A program made the position numbers and the translations under genes. This document shows positions 15,481 to 24,264 of a stretch of 64,000 bases of DNA, piece by piece. The notes beneath the pieces are model-generated. The model saw only the letters and a list, made by a program, of their open reading frames with translations, did not search any database and was not told the DNA's origin. The stretch comes from RGIG5299 sp045588575. Lineage in GTDB: Bacteria > Bacillota > Clostridia > Oscillospirales > RGIG5299. The DNA lies in assembly GCA_045588575.1 (NCBI GenBank), contig JAZNEJ010000005.1, positions 1-64,000 on the forward strand, written 5' to 3'. Position 1 is the first letter of the stretch; each line of letters starts with the position of its first letter.

Positions 15481-16512
15481 ATGGACGTAGTTTTAATACC
15501 TGCCTACGAGCCCGACGGCGAGCTTATTAAAATAGTTAACGAGCTAAGCGAAAACAGTTTTAAAACCGTTGTTGTTAACGACGGCAGCAGCGAGAAATAC
15601 AATGAAATTTTTAACGCAGTTAGCGAGAAAGCCGAAGTTGTTACATTAGAGAAAAACTCCGGCAAGGGTGCTGCCTTAAAGGCAGGTATGAAACACATAA
15701 AAGCGAACTATCCGAACTGCAAAAACTTCATAACCTGCGATGCCGACGGTCAGCACCGAGTTTCCGACGTTATTAAGGTTAGAGAAGAACTTCATAAAGG
15801 GAAAAACTTCGTTTTAACAATAAGAGAAAGAAAGGGTAAAATTCCGTTTCGTTCCCGCTTTGGAAACGACCTTTCCAAATTCGTTTTCACCATATTAACA
15901 AACAACTATTTATCCGATAATCAGTCGGGCCTTCGCGGCTTTTCAATAAAGAATATAGATTGGCTTATGGAGGTTGAAAAAGATAAATACGATTATGAAA
16001 TGAACGTTTTATATTATGCCGCCAAAAAAGGCCTTGAAATAACCACCGTTCCGATTGAGGCAATCTACATTGAAAACAATGCTTCTTCGCATTTTTCACC
16101 GGTTAAAGATACCGTTAGAATTTATAAAAGCCTTTTCGGTTTGGCAATGGGAACACTTCTTACCTTTGCTTTCACCGAGCTGTTGGTTATTATAACATCG
16201 CTTACCTTCGGCACAGAGCAAATATTTTTAACGCTTTCGGTAATAGGCGCGTTAAGCTTATTATTACATATTATATTAAACCGTTTCGTTTTTTTAAGAA
16301 AAGCAAAAGTAGGGGACGACCTTTCAACCGTTGTTTACACAATTATTTATTATTTCGTCTACACCATTTTAACGGCGTTGTTTTCCTTTATGTTTACGGG
16401 CGTTTCGCTTTTCATAATTTTCAACTTGGCTTATATAATTTGTTTACCGCTGAAATTTTTCTTGCATCAGCTTATCTTTATTGCAAGAACTAACCGAAAC
16501 AAAATATTATAA
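15481..16512 (+). CDS. GT2 glycosyltransferase fused to a GtrA-like membrane domain
   Basis: The N-terminal half (to about residue 210) is a family-2 glycosyltransferase: IPAYEPDGEL, VVNDGSS, NSGKGAALKAG, CDADGQH (the DxD position) and DNQSGLRGFS. The C-terminal part has four hydrophobic segments (about 215-340) like GtrA/DPMS-associated domains, which flip or hold polyprenyl-linked sugars. A role in making a polyprenyl-phosphate sugar for wall or lipid decoration is inferred. ATG 15481 is used; a TTG 12 bases upstream abuts the AGGA site and is less likely. Confidence 0.82.
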   Translation: MDVVLIPAYEPDGELIKIVNELSENSFKTVVVNDGSSEKYNEIFNAVSEKAEVVTLEKNSGKGAALKAGMKHIKANYPNCKNFITCDADGQHRVSDVIKVREELHKGKNFVLTIRERKGKIPFRSRFGNDLSKFVFTILTNNYLSDNQSGLRGFSIKNIDWLMEVEKDKYDYEMNVLYYAAKKGLEITTVPIEAIYIENNASSHFSPVKDTVRIYKSLFGLAMGTLLTFAFTELLVIITSLTFGTEQIFLTLSVIGALSLLLHIILNRFVFLRKAKVGDDLSTVVYTIIYYFVYTILTALFSFMFTGVSLFIIFNLAYIICLPLKFFLHQLIFIARTNRNKIL

Positions 16513-16519
16513 AAGATAT

Positions 16520-16550
16520 AAAGACAAACAAAGCGTTTGTCTTTATTTTT
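16520..16550 (+). terminator. Terminator after the GT2-GtrA gene
   Basis: The 10-bp stem AAAGACAAAC/GTTTGTCTTT with a 5-base loop is followed by a T-rich tract. It also lies just after the convergent plsX stop, but its T-run on that strand is poor. Confidence 0.78.
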
Positions 16551-17526
16551 ATTTTACAAATATGTTCGACATTTCTTTCGAAAAATCGGCCTTGTTAAGC
16601 CTTAAAATTTGAGCTATTGAGGATATAACCGTTTCTTCGTTAGCCATACCGTGCATTTTAACAACGGTTTTTTGAGTGCCCAAAAAGGTTGCGGCGCCTC
16701 TTGAATTAAAATCGAATTTTTCGGTTATTTTCGCCTTCATTTTTTCAACCAATTCGGGAGCCTCGTCCTTAAAGGATTCAATAATTTCAAGAGCTTTTTT
16801 GCCTGAGGCTTCGGTGTTTTTCAAAAGCAAATTTCCCGAAAAACCGTCGGCTACAATTACGTCGGCATAGCCCGAAACCATATCGCTGCCTTCAAGATTA
16901 CCTATAAAATTAAGGTTGGTTTCTTTTAATTTAGCAAAGGCTTCCAACGTTAATTTGTTTCCCTTGGCGTCCTCTCTGCCAACCGACATAAGCCCAACTC
17001 TCGGGCTTTCAATACCGCAATAACACTTTGAGAAAACGTTGCCCATTTTTGCGAAATTAACCAAATCGGTTGAGCTGCAATCCACCAATGCGCCGCAATC
17101 AACCAAGGTTAAAAGAGATTCGTTTGCGCAAGGCAAAGCGCTGCAAAGCGACGGGAATTTAATTGAGGGAAGCAAGCCCAAACGGCAAACCGAGCCGACT
17201 AAAAGCGCACCGGTGCTTCCTGCCGAAAGAAAGGCAACTGCGTTTTCGTCTTCCTTTAAACGTTTGTAGCCGAGAGCAACAGAGATTTCATCACGTCCGC
17301 GGAAAATAGAGGAGGCAGGCTCATTATTGGTTATATAATCGGTTGTGTGAATAATTTCATATTTGTCTTCAAAAACACCGTTAGCAGACATAATTTCCGA
17401 AACCGTTTGGCTGTTTCCGACTAAAACGGGGAAGATGCCGTAAAGCTTAACAGCTTTGGCAACACCCGCAATAATAACCTTTTCGCCGAGGTCGGCGCCA
17501 TAGGTATCAACAACAATTTTTTCCAT
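16549..17526 (-). CDS. plsX: Phosphate acyltransferase PlsX
   Basis: PlsX interconverts acyl-ACP and acyl-phosphate, feeding PlsY in phospholipid synthesis. The 325-residue length is normal. Typical segments are VDTYGADLG (the family start is usually DxxGGD), NNEPASS, AFLSAGSTGALL, VDCGA, VADGFSGNLLLKN and SRGAATFLG. The first glycine-rich motif is slightly altered (TYGADLG). It is the last gene of the fatty-acid-kinase operon, 8 bases after fakA, so the acyl-phosphate made by FakAB passes directly to PlsX. Confidence 0.93.
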   Translation of the reverse strand: MEKIVVDTYGADLGEKVIIAGVAKAVKLYGIFPVLVGNSQTVSEIMSANGVFEDKYEIIHTTDYITNNEPASSIFRGRDEISVALGYKRLKEDENAVAFLSAGSTGALLVGSVCRLGLLPSIKFPSLCSALPCANESLLTLVDCGALVDCSSTDLVNFAKMGNVFSKCYCGIESPRVGLMSVGREDAKGNKLTLEAFAKLKETNLNFIGNLEGSDMVSGYADVIVADGFSGNLLLKNTEASGKKALEIIESFKDEAPELVEKMKAKITEKFDFNSRGAATFLGTQKTVVKMHGMANEETVISSIAQILRLNKADFSKEMSNIFVK

Positions 17527-17534
17527 AGCGCACC

Positions 17535-19169
17535 TTATTCCAAAGAAATAATGTAATCGTAAATTTCCTGCTTGCCGTCGATAAAACCAATATCGGCAAG
17601 AGGATATTCGTTTTCAATATAGCTTTTAAGAATGTTAACCTCATCGGAAGAAACGTTTTTGCCGTGGAAAACTATAATAATTGATTTTTCGTCCTCGCTC
17701 ATAATGCGGTTGATTAACGAAACGGTAAGCTCAAAGCGGTTAAAACCGTTTAAAACTATATCTTTGTTTTTAATGCCGAGATACTGATTTTTCAAAATTT
17801 CAAGCTCGCCTATTTTAGCATCTCTCGTGGCGGTGGTAACGGCGGCGGAAACAACGGAGTTTAAGCCGGAAGACATATCTTCAATAAGAGTTTCCACGTC
17901 TTCGCTCCACAAATTCATCATAGAAAGGGCGCTGTAACCCTCAACTATCGTTTTGGTGGGAATAACGTGCACGTGAGCAGATTTATAAATGCCCGCAACC
18001 TGATTTGCAGTGAGAATAATGTTTGAATTGTTGGGAAGTAAAATAATGTGCTCGGCATCAAACTTTTTAAAGGCGTTTAAAAAATCCTCAACCGAAGGGT
18101 TGTTGGTTTGACCGCCGTTTATAACGGAAGTAGCGCCTATGCTGTAAAAATAATCTATAATACCCTCGCCCGAAGCAACGGTTACAATGGCGTATTTAAC
18201 CTTTTCGCGCTTATCTTCGAGCTGTGTTTCGTTGTGCTGAACCGACATATTTTCAATTTTTAAATTCACAAACTCGCCAAACGCTCTTGCGTGAGCCAAA
18301 ACCTTTTCGGGAGTAAAGGTGTGAATGTGAAGCTTAACTATATCGCCGCTTACAACGCAAACGATTGAATCTCCCATGGGGTAAAGCGGCTCTAAAAAGC
18401 TTTCCTTTGAAAAAGAGGGAATATCAACCTTTGCATTCATTAACTGCAAAATAAATTCGGTGCAATATCCGTATTCCATAACGCTGTCGGGCCCGAAATT
18501 CAAAGCCGTTTTAGCCGAATTGGGCGCATAAGACTCAACAGTTTCAACGTCGTCGATTGAAATGCCGCAAAAATAAGAATAAATTCCTTCAAAAAAGCAA
18601 ACAAGACCTGCGGCCCCGCTATCTACAACTCCGGCTTCCTTTAAAACGGGAAGCATATCGGGAGTTTTTGCAAGCGTTTTTTTCATACATTCGAGTAATG
18701 CCTCAATGCCCGATTTAAAATCCGAATAGTGTGAAGCATTAGAGTCCAAAAAATCATAAGCTTCTCTTATAACGGTTAAAATCGTTCCTTCGGTAGGAAC
18801 GATAATTGAGTTATATGCATCTTCCTTTGCAAATTTAAAGGCGTTTGCCAAATCGGCAAAGCAAATTTCGGTTTTGTCGTTAAGACCTCTTGCAAAGCCC
18901 GTTACAAACTGAGAAAATATAACGCCCGAGTTACCTCTTGCGCAAAGCAAAACCGATTTTGCAAGAGAATTGGTATATTCGTTAACCTTTTCGCTTTTTG
19001 TAACAGCGGCCATACCGCCGCCGAAGGTGTGGAGCATATTAGTTCCGGTATCTCCGTCCGGCACGGGAAAAACGTTTAAGTCGTTAATAACCGAAACGTT
19101 CTTTTTTAAATTGCCGCAACCAACGGTAAATAAAGCGTGAAGCTCATTACCGTTAATAAACTGTTGCAT
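17535..19169 (-). CDS. fakA: Fatty acid kinase ATP-binding subunit FakA
   Basis: A 544-residue DAK2-domain protein. The N-terminal kinase region shows NDLNVFPVPDGDTGTNM, the magnesium/ATP-binding Asp cluster of the Dak2 fold, followed by ARGNSGVIFSQ and VDSGAAGLVCFFEG. The middle and C-terminal DegV-like domains follow. FakA phosphorylates fatty acids held by FakB, yielding acyl-phosphate for PlsX or PlsY. It starts 2 bases after the second degV gene, and the operon order degV-degV-fakA-plsX supports this over an unspecified dihydroxyacetone-kinase-like function. Confidence 0.92.
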   Translation of the reverse strand: MQQFINGNELHALFTVGCGNLKKNVSVINDLNVFPVPDGDTGTNMLHTFGGGMAAVTKSEKVNEYTNSLAKSVLLCARGNSGVIFSQFVTGFARGLNDKTEICFADLANAFKFAKEDAYNSIIVPTEGTILTVIREAYDFLDSNASHYSDFKSGIEALLECMKKTLAKTPDMLPVLKEAGVVDSGAAGLVCFFEGIYSYFCGISIDDVETVESYAPNSAKTALNFGPDSVMEYGYCTEFILQLMNAKVDIPSFSKESFLEPLYPMGDSIVCVVSGDIVKLHIHTFTPEKVLAHARAFGEFVNLKIENMSVQHNETQLEDKREKVKYAIVTVASGEGIIDYFYSIGATSVINGGQTNNPSVEDFLNAFKKFDAEHIILLPNNSNIILTANQVAGIYKSAHVHVIPTKTIVEGYSALSMMNLWSEDVETLIEDMSSGLNSVVSAAVTTATRDAKIGELEILKNQYLGIKNKDIVLNGFNRFELTVSLINRIMSEDEKSIIIVFHGKNVSSDEVNILKSYIENEYPLADIGFIDGKQEIYDYIISLE

Positions 19170-19171
19170 CG

Positions 19172-20059
19172 TTATTCATTCCCCTCAACTGTTACTTCTT
19201 CTCCGAAGGTAAAGCATATAACCGTTCCGGGACCTACGGAAGCGCCCACAATGGGACCTATGTAACCTAAAATTACCTCTTTGAAAGGTGCTTTTTTAAG
19301 AATTTCATCTCTTAAAAGAATGGCGTCGTCCAAGCAATCGGCGTGGCTTATTAAAAGAGTATCAAAAACACCGTTTGCCGCATTAACTATATGGTCGGCA
19401 ATGGCAACTCTTGCGTTTGCAGTGCCCTTAACCTTTTTATAGGCGTAGTTCTGACCTTTTCTGTCGGAAATAATTATGGGCTTAACGCCGAAAAGGTTTC
19501 CGAAAAAGGCTTTAGATGCCTTAACTCTGCCCGCTCTTGAAAGATATTCCATAGATTCAACGGTTCCGCACTGGTTAACTTTTAAGCGAATGCTTTCAAT
19601 GTAATCGGCGGTTTCCTTTGCGGTTTTGCCCTCGGCTCTTTTCTTGGAGGCTTCCATTAAAAGATAGCCCTGACCGAGTGAGCTTATAAGCGAGTCAACA
19701 CAGCAAATTTCGGCATCGGGAAATTCCGATTTGAGCTCGGAGGCAACCATATTAGCCGCATTTATTGAAGCCGAAAGGGCAGAAGAACAGGAAATGTAAA
19801 GAACGTCCTTTCCTTTTTCAAGCTGCTCCTTAAAACTGTTATAGTAAACGTTTTTGGGAACCTGAGTTGTAAAAACTCTTTTTCCCGCACGCATTATATT
19901 GTAATGCTCCTTGGCCTTTTCCGAGTCCCAGTCAAGAGAAGCAACGTATTCAACGTCGTCAACGGTGAAATTCATTGCAACGTATTCAATATTATATTGC
20001 TCGCGCATTTCTTTGGTTAAATCGCAGGTTGAATCACCGAAAATAACAAAATCCCGCAT
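19172..20059 (-). CDS. DegV-family fatty-acid-binding protein (FakB-type)
   Basis: A 295-residue DegV/EDD-fold protein: GDSTCDL at the N-terminus, TTQVPKNVYYNSF (the T-S/T-Q-P lipid-head motif), ISCSSALSASINAA and, near the end, GPIVGASVGPGT. FakB proteins bind single fatty acids and present the carboxyl to FakA. Two consecutive paralogs imply different chain preferences, such as saturated versus unsaturated, as known in Staphylococcus aureus. Which copy binds which cannot be told here. Confidence 0.88.
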   Translation of the reverse strand: MRDFVIFGDSTCDLTKEMREQYNIEYVAMNFTVDDVEYVASLDWDSEKAKEHYNIMRAGKRVFTTQVPKNVYYNSFKEQLEKGKDVLYISCSSALSASINAANMVASELKSEFPDAEICCVDSLISSLGQGYLLMEASKKRAEGKTAKETADYIESIRLKVNQCGTVESMEYLSRAGRVKASKAFFGNLFGVKPIIISDRKGQNYAYKKVKGTANARVAIADHIVNAANGVFDTLLISHADCLDDAILLRDEILKKAPFKEVILGYIGPIVGASVGPGTVICFTFGEEVTVEGNE

Positions 20060-20070
20060 ATTAAATCTCC

Positions 20071-21015
20071 TTAATTCTGTTTTTGACCTTCAATAATTTC
20101 ATTCATTATTGCTTTCTCGCGAGAAAAGTCTTCGCTTATTTTCTCGCCCCAATAGAAAGCGGCGCAAAGACCGGGACCTATTGAAGCTCCGCAAGACATT
20201 CCAACGGAATTTATAATAACTTCCTTCGGGTTAAATTCTTTAATTATCATTTCCTTTAAAAGCTCTGCGGCGGCATCTCTGTTTGAATGAGCAACGAAGA
20301 TGATTTGCTCGGAAGGATTTTTTACGGTTTTCTTCATATACTTAATAACCGCGTCGAAAGCGAGCTTTTTACCCTTGAATTTACCAATTACCTCGGAAAG
20401 CCCTTTGCGGTTAAAATCGGCAACGGGATTTATGCCGACTAAAGTGCCGAAAAAGGCCTTGAAGTTTGAAATTCTGCCGGTTTTACATAAAAAGAAAAGG
20501 TCGTCCATCGGGCCGCACTGATGTAAGCAGTGCTTGTTTTTGTCAATATATTCGGCATTTTGTTCAAGTGTAAGACCTTCGCTTCTTTTAAGAGCGGCTT
20601 CAATTACAAGCATAGATAACGCCGTTGAATAACGCATTGAGTCAACGACCATTATTTTTCTTTCGGGGTATTTTTCCGAAAGCTGATTTTTGGCAAGTTC
20701 GCAGTTTTGGTAGGTTCCCGAAAGAGCAGAGGAAAGAGTAATGCATAAAACATCCTTTCCCATTTTTAATTGACGCTCGAAAACTTCCATTATTTCACCG
20801 ATAGGTGCGCAGGCGGTGCGGTATGAAACATTTTTGTCCTTCATCGATTCAAAGAAATCCTTGGGGTTATATGTTTCCCAGTCTATATCGGAAGAAATTT
20901 CGGTGCCGTCGGGCAAATATACAACGCTTCTGATATAATCATCTATTCCGAAACGCTCTCGGAGAGGCTTTATAAGGTCGCAGGAAGCGTCGGGTATAAT
21001 GGCGTAATTAGACAT
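20071..21015 (-). CDS. DegV-family fatty-acid-binding protein (FakB-type), first of operon
   Basis: A 314-residue paralog of the next gene: PDASCDL, RTACAPIGEIMEVF, ITLSSALSGTYQN, KTGRISNFKAFFG and GMSCGASIGPGL. It is the promoter-proximal gene of the degV-degV-fakA-plsX operon, with ribosome site GGAGGAG and promoter at 21045-21073. The lipid-head motif differs from its paralog (RTACAPIG versus TTQVPKNV), consistent with a different ligand. Confidence 0.87.
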   Translation of the reverse strand: MSNYAIIPDASCDLIKPLRERFGIDDYIRSVVYLPDGTEISSDIDWETYNPKDFFESMKDKNVSYRTACAPIGEIMEVFERQLKMGKDVLCITLSSALSGTYQNCELAKNQLSEKYPERKIMVVDSMRYSTALSMLVIEAALKRSEGLTLEQNAEYIDKNKHCLHQCGPMDDLFFLCKTGRISNFKAFFGTLVGINPVADFNRKGLSEVIGKFKGKKLAFDAVIKYMKKTVKNPSEQIIFVAHSNRDAAAELLKEMIIKEFNPKEVIINSVGMSCGASIGPGLCAAFYWGEKISEDFSREKAIMNEIIEGQKQN

Positions 21016-21044
21016 ATTTCTCCTCCAAAAGATAAATATATATA

Positions 21045-21073
21045 ACTATATCACAAAAATCGCCCTTTTTCAA
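21045..21073 (-). promoter_or_regulatory. Promoter of the fatty-acid-kinase operon
   Basis: On the minus strand: TTGAAA (21073-21068), 17 bases, TATAGT (21050-21045), about 30 bases upstream of the first degV gene. No palindromic FapR-type operator is evident. Confidence 0.75.
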
Positions 21074-21147
21074 CATTTTTTTACTTTTTTATAGAAATTT
21101 CCAAAGTTATATGCTATAATAAATTAAATGCGTTTTTGGAGGAAAAT

Positions 21148-22095
21148 ATGGAGATTTTTTTAATAATTTTGCTCTTTTTAATAATTTCGGGCTTTATAGC
21201 AATGGTTATTTATACCTATCCGATTTCAAAAATGGTTTATAAATCTCAGCTTGTTAAAACCGAAAAAGAAAAATGGGGAAGATGCTGCTCCGCTCCCGAA
21301 AACGCCGAACAGCTTGAAATGTGGAACGAGGGCGTTAAGTGGGCAGAGGAAAACCGAGAGGTATGCCGTGAGGTTAAAACAGAAAACGACGGCCTTAACC
21401 TTTACGGAGAATATTTTGATTTCGGCGCCGAGAGATGCGTTATTATAATCCCGGGCAGATGCGAAAGCCTTATGTATTCTTACTATTTTGCTCCTCCCTA
21501 TAAAAAAGCGGGATTTAACGTTTTGGTTATAGACACGCGTTGCCACGGCAAAAGCGACGGAATTTACAACACCATTGGCGTAAAGGAATCGACCGACATT
21601 CTTGCTTGGTCGAGGCTTATGTTTGAAAATTTCGGAAATAAGGAAATTTATTATCACGGCATTTGCATAGGAACGGCATCGGGCATTTTTGCAATGACTG
21701 ACAAAAACTGTCCCGATTACGTAAAGGGCTTTGTAACCGAGGGCTGCTTCGTTTCATTCAGAGAAACCTTTAAGCGACATATGATTGCCGATAAGCGTCC
21801 GCTTTTCCCTGTTTTAGATTTCGTAATGCTTCACATTAACAAAAACGCAAAAATAAACGTATATAGAAAAACTCCCCTAAAAGAAATTAAAAAGATTAAA
21901 AAAGATGCGAGAGTTTTGCTCCTCTACGGTGAAAAAGACATTTTTTCGTTACCCGAAAAGTCGAAAAAGCTTTTTGAGGCTTGTTCGGCAAACGATAAGA
22001 AAATTGTTTGGTTTGATAAGGGCGGCCATTCGCATTTGAGAATTAACAACACCGAAAAATACGATAACGCCATAATAGATTTTTTTAAAGGATAA
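21148..22095 (+). CDS. Membrane-anchored alpha/beta hydrolase with a Cys in the nucleophile elbow
   Basis: ATG at 21148 follows GGAGG. The 315-residue protein has one N-terminal transmembrane helix (about 2-23) and a hydrolase fold: IIPGRCESLMY, IDTRCHGKSDG, nucleophile elbow HGICIG, acid in YGEKDIFS and His in GGHSHLR. The elbow residue is Cys173 where most relatives have Ser, as in dienelactone-hydrolase-like enzymes. The gene is divergent from the fatty-acid-kinase operon and ends 5 bases before a polysaccharide deacetylase. Substrate unknown. Confidence 0.75.
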   Translation: MEIFLIILLFLIISGFIAMVIYTYPISKMVYKSQLVKTEKEKWGRCCSAPENAEQLEMWNEGVKWAEENREVCREVKTENDGLNLYGEYFDFGAERCVIIIPGRCESLMYSYYFAPPYKKAGFNVLVIDTRCHGKSDGIYNTIGVKESTDILAWSRLMFENFGNKEIYYHGICIGTASGIFAMTDKNCPDYVKGFVTEGCFVSFRETFKRHMIADKRPLFPVLDFVMLHINKNAKINVYRKTPLKEIKKIKKDARVLLLYGEKDIFSLPEKSKKLFEACSANDKKIVWFDKGGHSHLRINNTEKYDNAIIDFFKG

Positions 22096-22100
22096 TATTG

Positions 22101-22970
22101 ATGTTTAAACAAAAATATGCTGTTTTTACTATGGACGTTGAACCATTTTCCGATACCGAATGCATTTCTCGCTCAAAAGAAACGGTTAACGAGGAGCTTT
22201 TGGACGGCTTCGACGAATATATTAAAATTCTCGATGAAAACAATATAAAGGCAACGCTTTTCACGGTGGGAAATCTTGCGCCCAAAATGTCGGATAAGCT
22301 TAAAAAATGCATTTTAAACGGGCATGAGCTTGCGCTTCATAACTACGAGCATATTGCGCCTGCCGAAATTGAGCCCGAAGAATTCAAAAAGAATTTAACG
22401 AAAACAAAAAAAGAGCTTTCAAATATCTTTAACACCGAAATTTCGGGCTTTCGCGCGCCCTTTTTCGGAATAGATAAAGAGCACTTGGATATAATAAAAG
22501 AAGCGGGATTTAAATATGATTCGAGCTTTCTTAAATTTTCAGCGGCGCGCCACATCGTTGACTTTGAGTTAAACGATTTTGAAAAACGCTCGAAAAACAT
22601 TTATAAAAACGGAGATTTTTACGAATTCGGAATTCCAAACCATAAAATGTTCGGCTTCCCTTATCCCATTTCGGGAGGCGGCTACATAAGACTCGGCTAC
22701 TGGCCTTTTATTAAAGGGCTTATAAAGCAGTATATTCAAAAAAACGACTACTACGTTTTTTATTTACATCCCTTCGAGCTTACCAAGCAAAAAATACCGC
22801 GTATGAAACACTTGAAATCCTACGATAAATTTTATTTGAATTACGGAATAAAAAATTATTCGAAACATATAAAACAAATAATTTCAATGTTACAAAAATT
22901 CGGCTATACCTTTATTACCTTTGAGGAATTTGCCGAAAAATTAAATAAAGAAAAAGAAGCCTTAAACTAA
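22101..22970 (+). CDS. Polysaccharide deacetylase (NodB/CE4 family)
   Basis: The 290-residue protein has NodB landmarks: the catalytic base in FTMDVE, ATLFTVG, the metal-binding HxxxH within ALHNYEH, GFRAPFFG and KYDSSF. It has no signal peptide, so it should act inside the cell or on a lipid-linked substrate. The C-terminal DYYVFYLHPFEL resembles the XrtA/PEP-CTERM-associated and GT-linked deacetylase subgroup. It follows a membrane hydrolase in the same unit. A deacetylase acting on a lipid-linked or glycan precursor is inferred. Confidence 0.82.
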   Translation: MFKQKYAVFTMDVEPFSDTECISRSKETVNEELLDGFDEYIKILDENNIKATLFTVGNLAPKMSDKLKKCILNGHELALHNYEHIAPAEIEPEEFKKNLTKTKKELSNIFNTEISGFRAPFFGIDKEHLDIIKEAGFKYDSSFLKFSAARHIVDFELNDFEKRSKNIYKNGDFYEFGIPNHKMFGFPYPISGGGYIRLGYWPFIKGLIKQYIQKNDYYVFYLHPFELTKQKIPRMKHLKSYDKFYLNYGIKNYSKHIKQIISMLQKFGYTFITFEEFAEKLNKEKEALN

Positions 22971-22988
22971 GGCTTCTTTATTTTTTTA
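22953..22988. terminator. Terminator between the deacetylase and phosphopantetheinyl transferase genes
   Basis: AAAGAAGCCTTA-AAC-TAAGGCTTCTTT is a perfect 12-bp stem followed by a T-run on the plus strand. It contains the last codons and stop of the deacetylase gene and abuts the convergent PPTase stop. Confidence 0.87.
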
Positions 22989-23570
22989 ATAAGCTATTGA
23001 AATTACGTATTCGCCGTAAACAACCGTTTCAATTCGGTTATTTAGTGGCTTTGAAATTTCCGAAAGACCGTTTCCGGTAAGCTTGGAGGAGGCTTCCTTT
23101 GCCGTCCAGAGCTTGAAAAAACGGGTTAAAAGCTCAAAATTTTCAGAGTGGGAAAAGTCTGCGTCTGTCGGGATACGCCCAAAGAGATTATAAAGCTCCT
23201 CGCCGTTGCAAATACGCTTTGCTATTTTTAAATCTATGGGGCGAATTTGTTCAACGTCTATTCCAACGGGACTGTCGCTTACGGCGCAAACAACAAGGTC
23301 GCCCGAATGACTTACGTTAAATTCAACGTCAAAGCTTTTAACGCAGGGTTTACCGCTTGGTTTTACCTCGAAAACAATTTCTTCGGGGGGAATGCTCAAA
23401 AACTCCGAAACGGCGTTTCGAGCAATCATTTCGGCTGAAACGCTTCGCTTTTTATCGTCATTTGAACGAAAACGGTTAACTCTTGCTTTTTTTTCCTCGC
23501 TCATTAAAGAAAACTGCTTTTCATATTCTTGTTCGCTTAAATTGCGAATGTTATATTTATACCATTTCAT
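22986..23570 (-). CDS. 4'-phosphopantetheinyl transferase, Sfp type
   Basis: The 194-residue protein transfers phosphopantetheine from CoA to a Ser of carrier proteins. Diagnostic parts are KPSGKPCV, FNVSHSGDLV, GIDVEQIRP (Mg-binding Asp/Glu) and FKLWTAKEASSKLTGNGL. It is Sfp/AcpT-like rather than the small AcpS. It is the last gene of a pyrE-radC-PPTase operon, 6 bases after radC. The window's own candidate substrates are the stand-alone ACP (Ser38) and the ligase carrier domain (Ser597) at 9-12.4 kb; this link is inference. Confidence 0.88.
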   Translation of the reverse strand: MKWYKYNIRNLSEQEYEKQFSLMSEEKKARVNRFRSNDDKKRSVSAEMIARNAVSEFLSIPPEEIVFEVKPSGKPCVKSFDVEFNVSHSGDLVVCAVSDSPVGIDVEQIRPIDLKIAKRICNGEELYNLFGRIPTDADFSHSENFELLTRFFKLWTAKEASSKLTGNGLSEISKPLNNRIETVVYGEYVISIAY

Positions 23571-23576
23571 AAGGCG

Positions 23577-24263
23577 TTATCTTATAATGCCGCTGTCGCG
23601 CATTGAAACAAAGTCGCGGTTACCCACGATGATATGGTCAAAAAGGGTAATTTGCAAATTTTCCAAAAGCTCGACAAGATATTTGGTTGCCGAAACGTCT
23701 TCGGGAGAAGGAAGGGCAATTCCGCCGGGATGGTTGTGTGCAAGGGCGACTATTGAAGCGTTGTTTCGAAGAGCAACCTCGCAAAGAAGACGGTAATCTA
23801 TTTCGCAGGAGTTAACGCTTCCTTCGGCAATTTGCGAAACGTTTAAAAGCTTCATTTTGCTGTCGAACGACATAAGAATAATTTTTTCTTCATTATCGCC
23901 CACAAAATAGTTTCGGGCATAAGCCCCTACCTCTTTTGTTGTTGATAAAATTTTAGAAAAATTTTCTCTGTCTATATAATACCTTTTGCTTATCGGCAAA
24001 ATAAGCTTAATAAGTCTTGCGGCGTTTTTGCCCACGAATCTTTCAAGCTCGTAATCTTTGGCATCAAAAACACCCGAAAGCGAGCCGAAATTGGCAAGAA
24101 GCGTGTGTGCAAGCTCGTTTGTATCTCTTTGAGGAATGGCGTAAAAGAGTAAAAACTCCAAAACCGCATGGTCGGCAAATGCGCCGAGTCCTTCCTTATC
24201 GAAGCGTTCTTTAACACGCTGCCTGTGGCCTGCGTGAATATTTTTAGATTTTTCGTTAGCCAT
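23577..24263 (-). CDS. radC: RadC family JAB/MPN-domain protein
   Basis: The 228-residue protein has an N-terminal helix-hairpin-helix-like part (HRQRVKERFDKEGLGAF, ELERFVGKNAARL) and a C-terminal JAMM metalloprotease-like domain with AHNHPGG and SPEDV, the zinc ligands of the family, followed by LFDHIIVG and SMRDSGII. RadC proteins are common but their biochemical role is unsettled; the old DNA-repair label is not well supported. The start is 1 base after the pyrE stop, so the genes are co-translated. Confidence 0.88.
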   Translation of the reverse strand: MANEKSKNIHAGHRQRVKERFDKEGLGAFADHAVLEFLLFYAIPQRDTNELAHTLLANFGSLSGVFDAKDYELERFVGKNAARLIKLILPISKRYYIDRENFSKILSTTKEVGAYARNYFVGDNEEKIILMSFDSKMKLLNVSQIAEGSVNSCEIDYRLLCEVALRNNASIVALAHNHPGGIALPSPEDVSATKYLVELLENLQITLFDHIIVGNRDFVSMRDSGIIR

Positions 24264-24264
24264 A

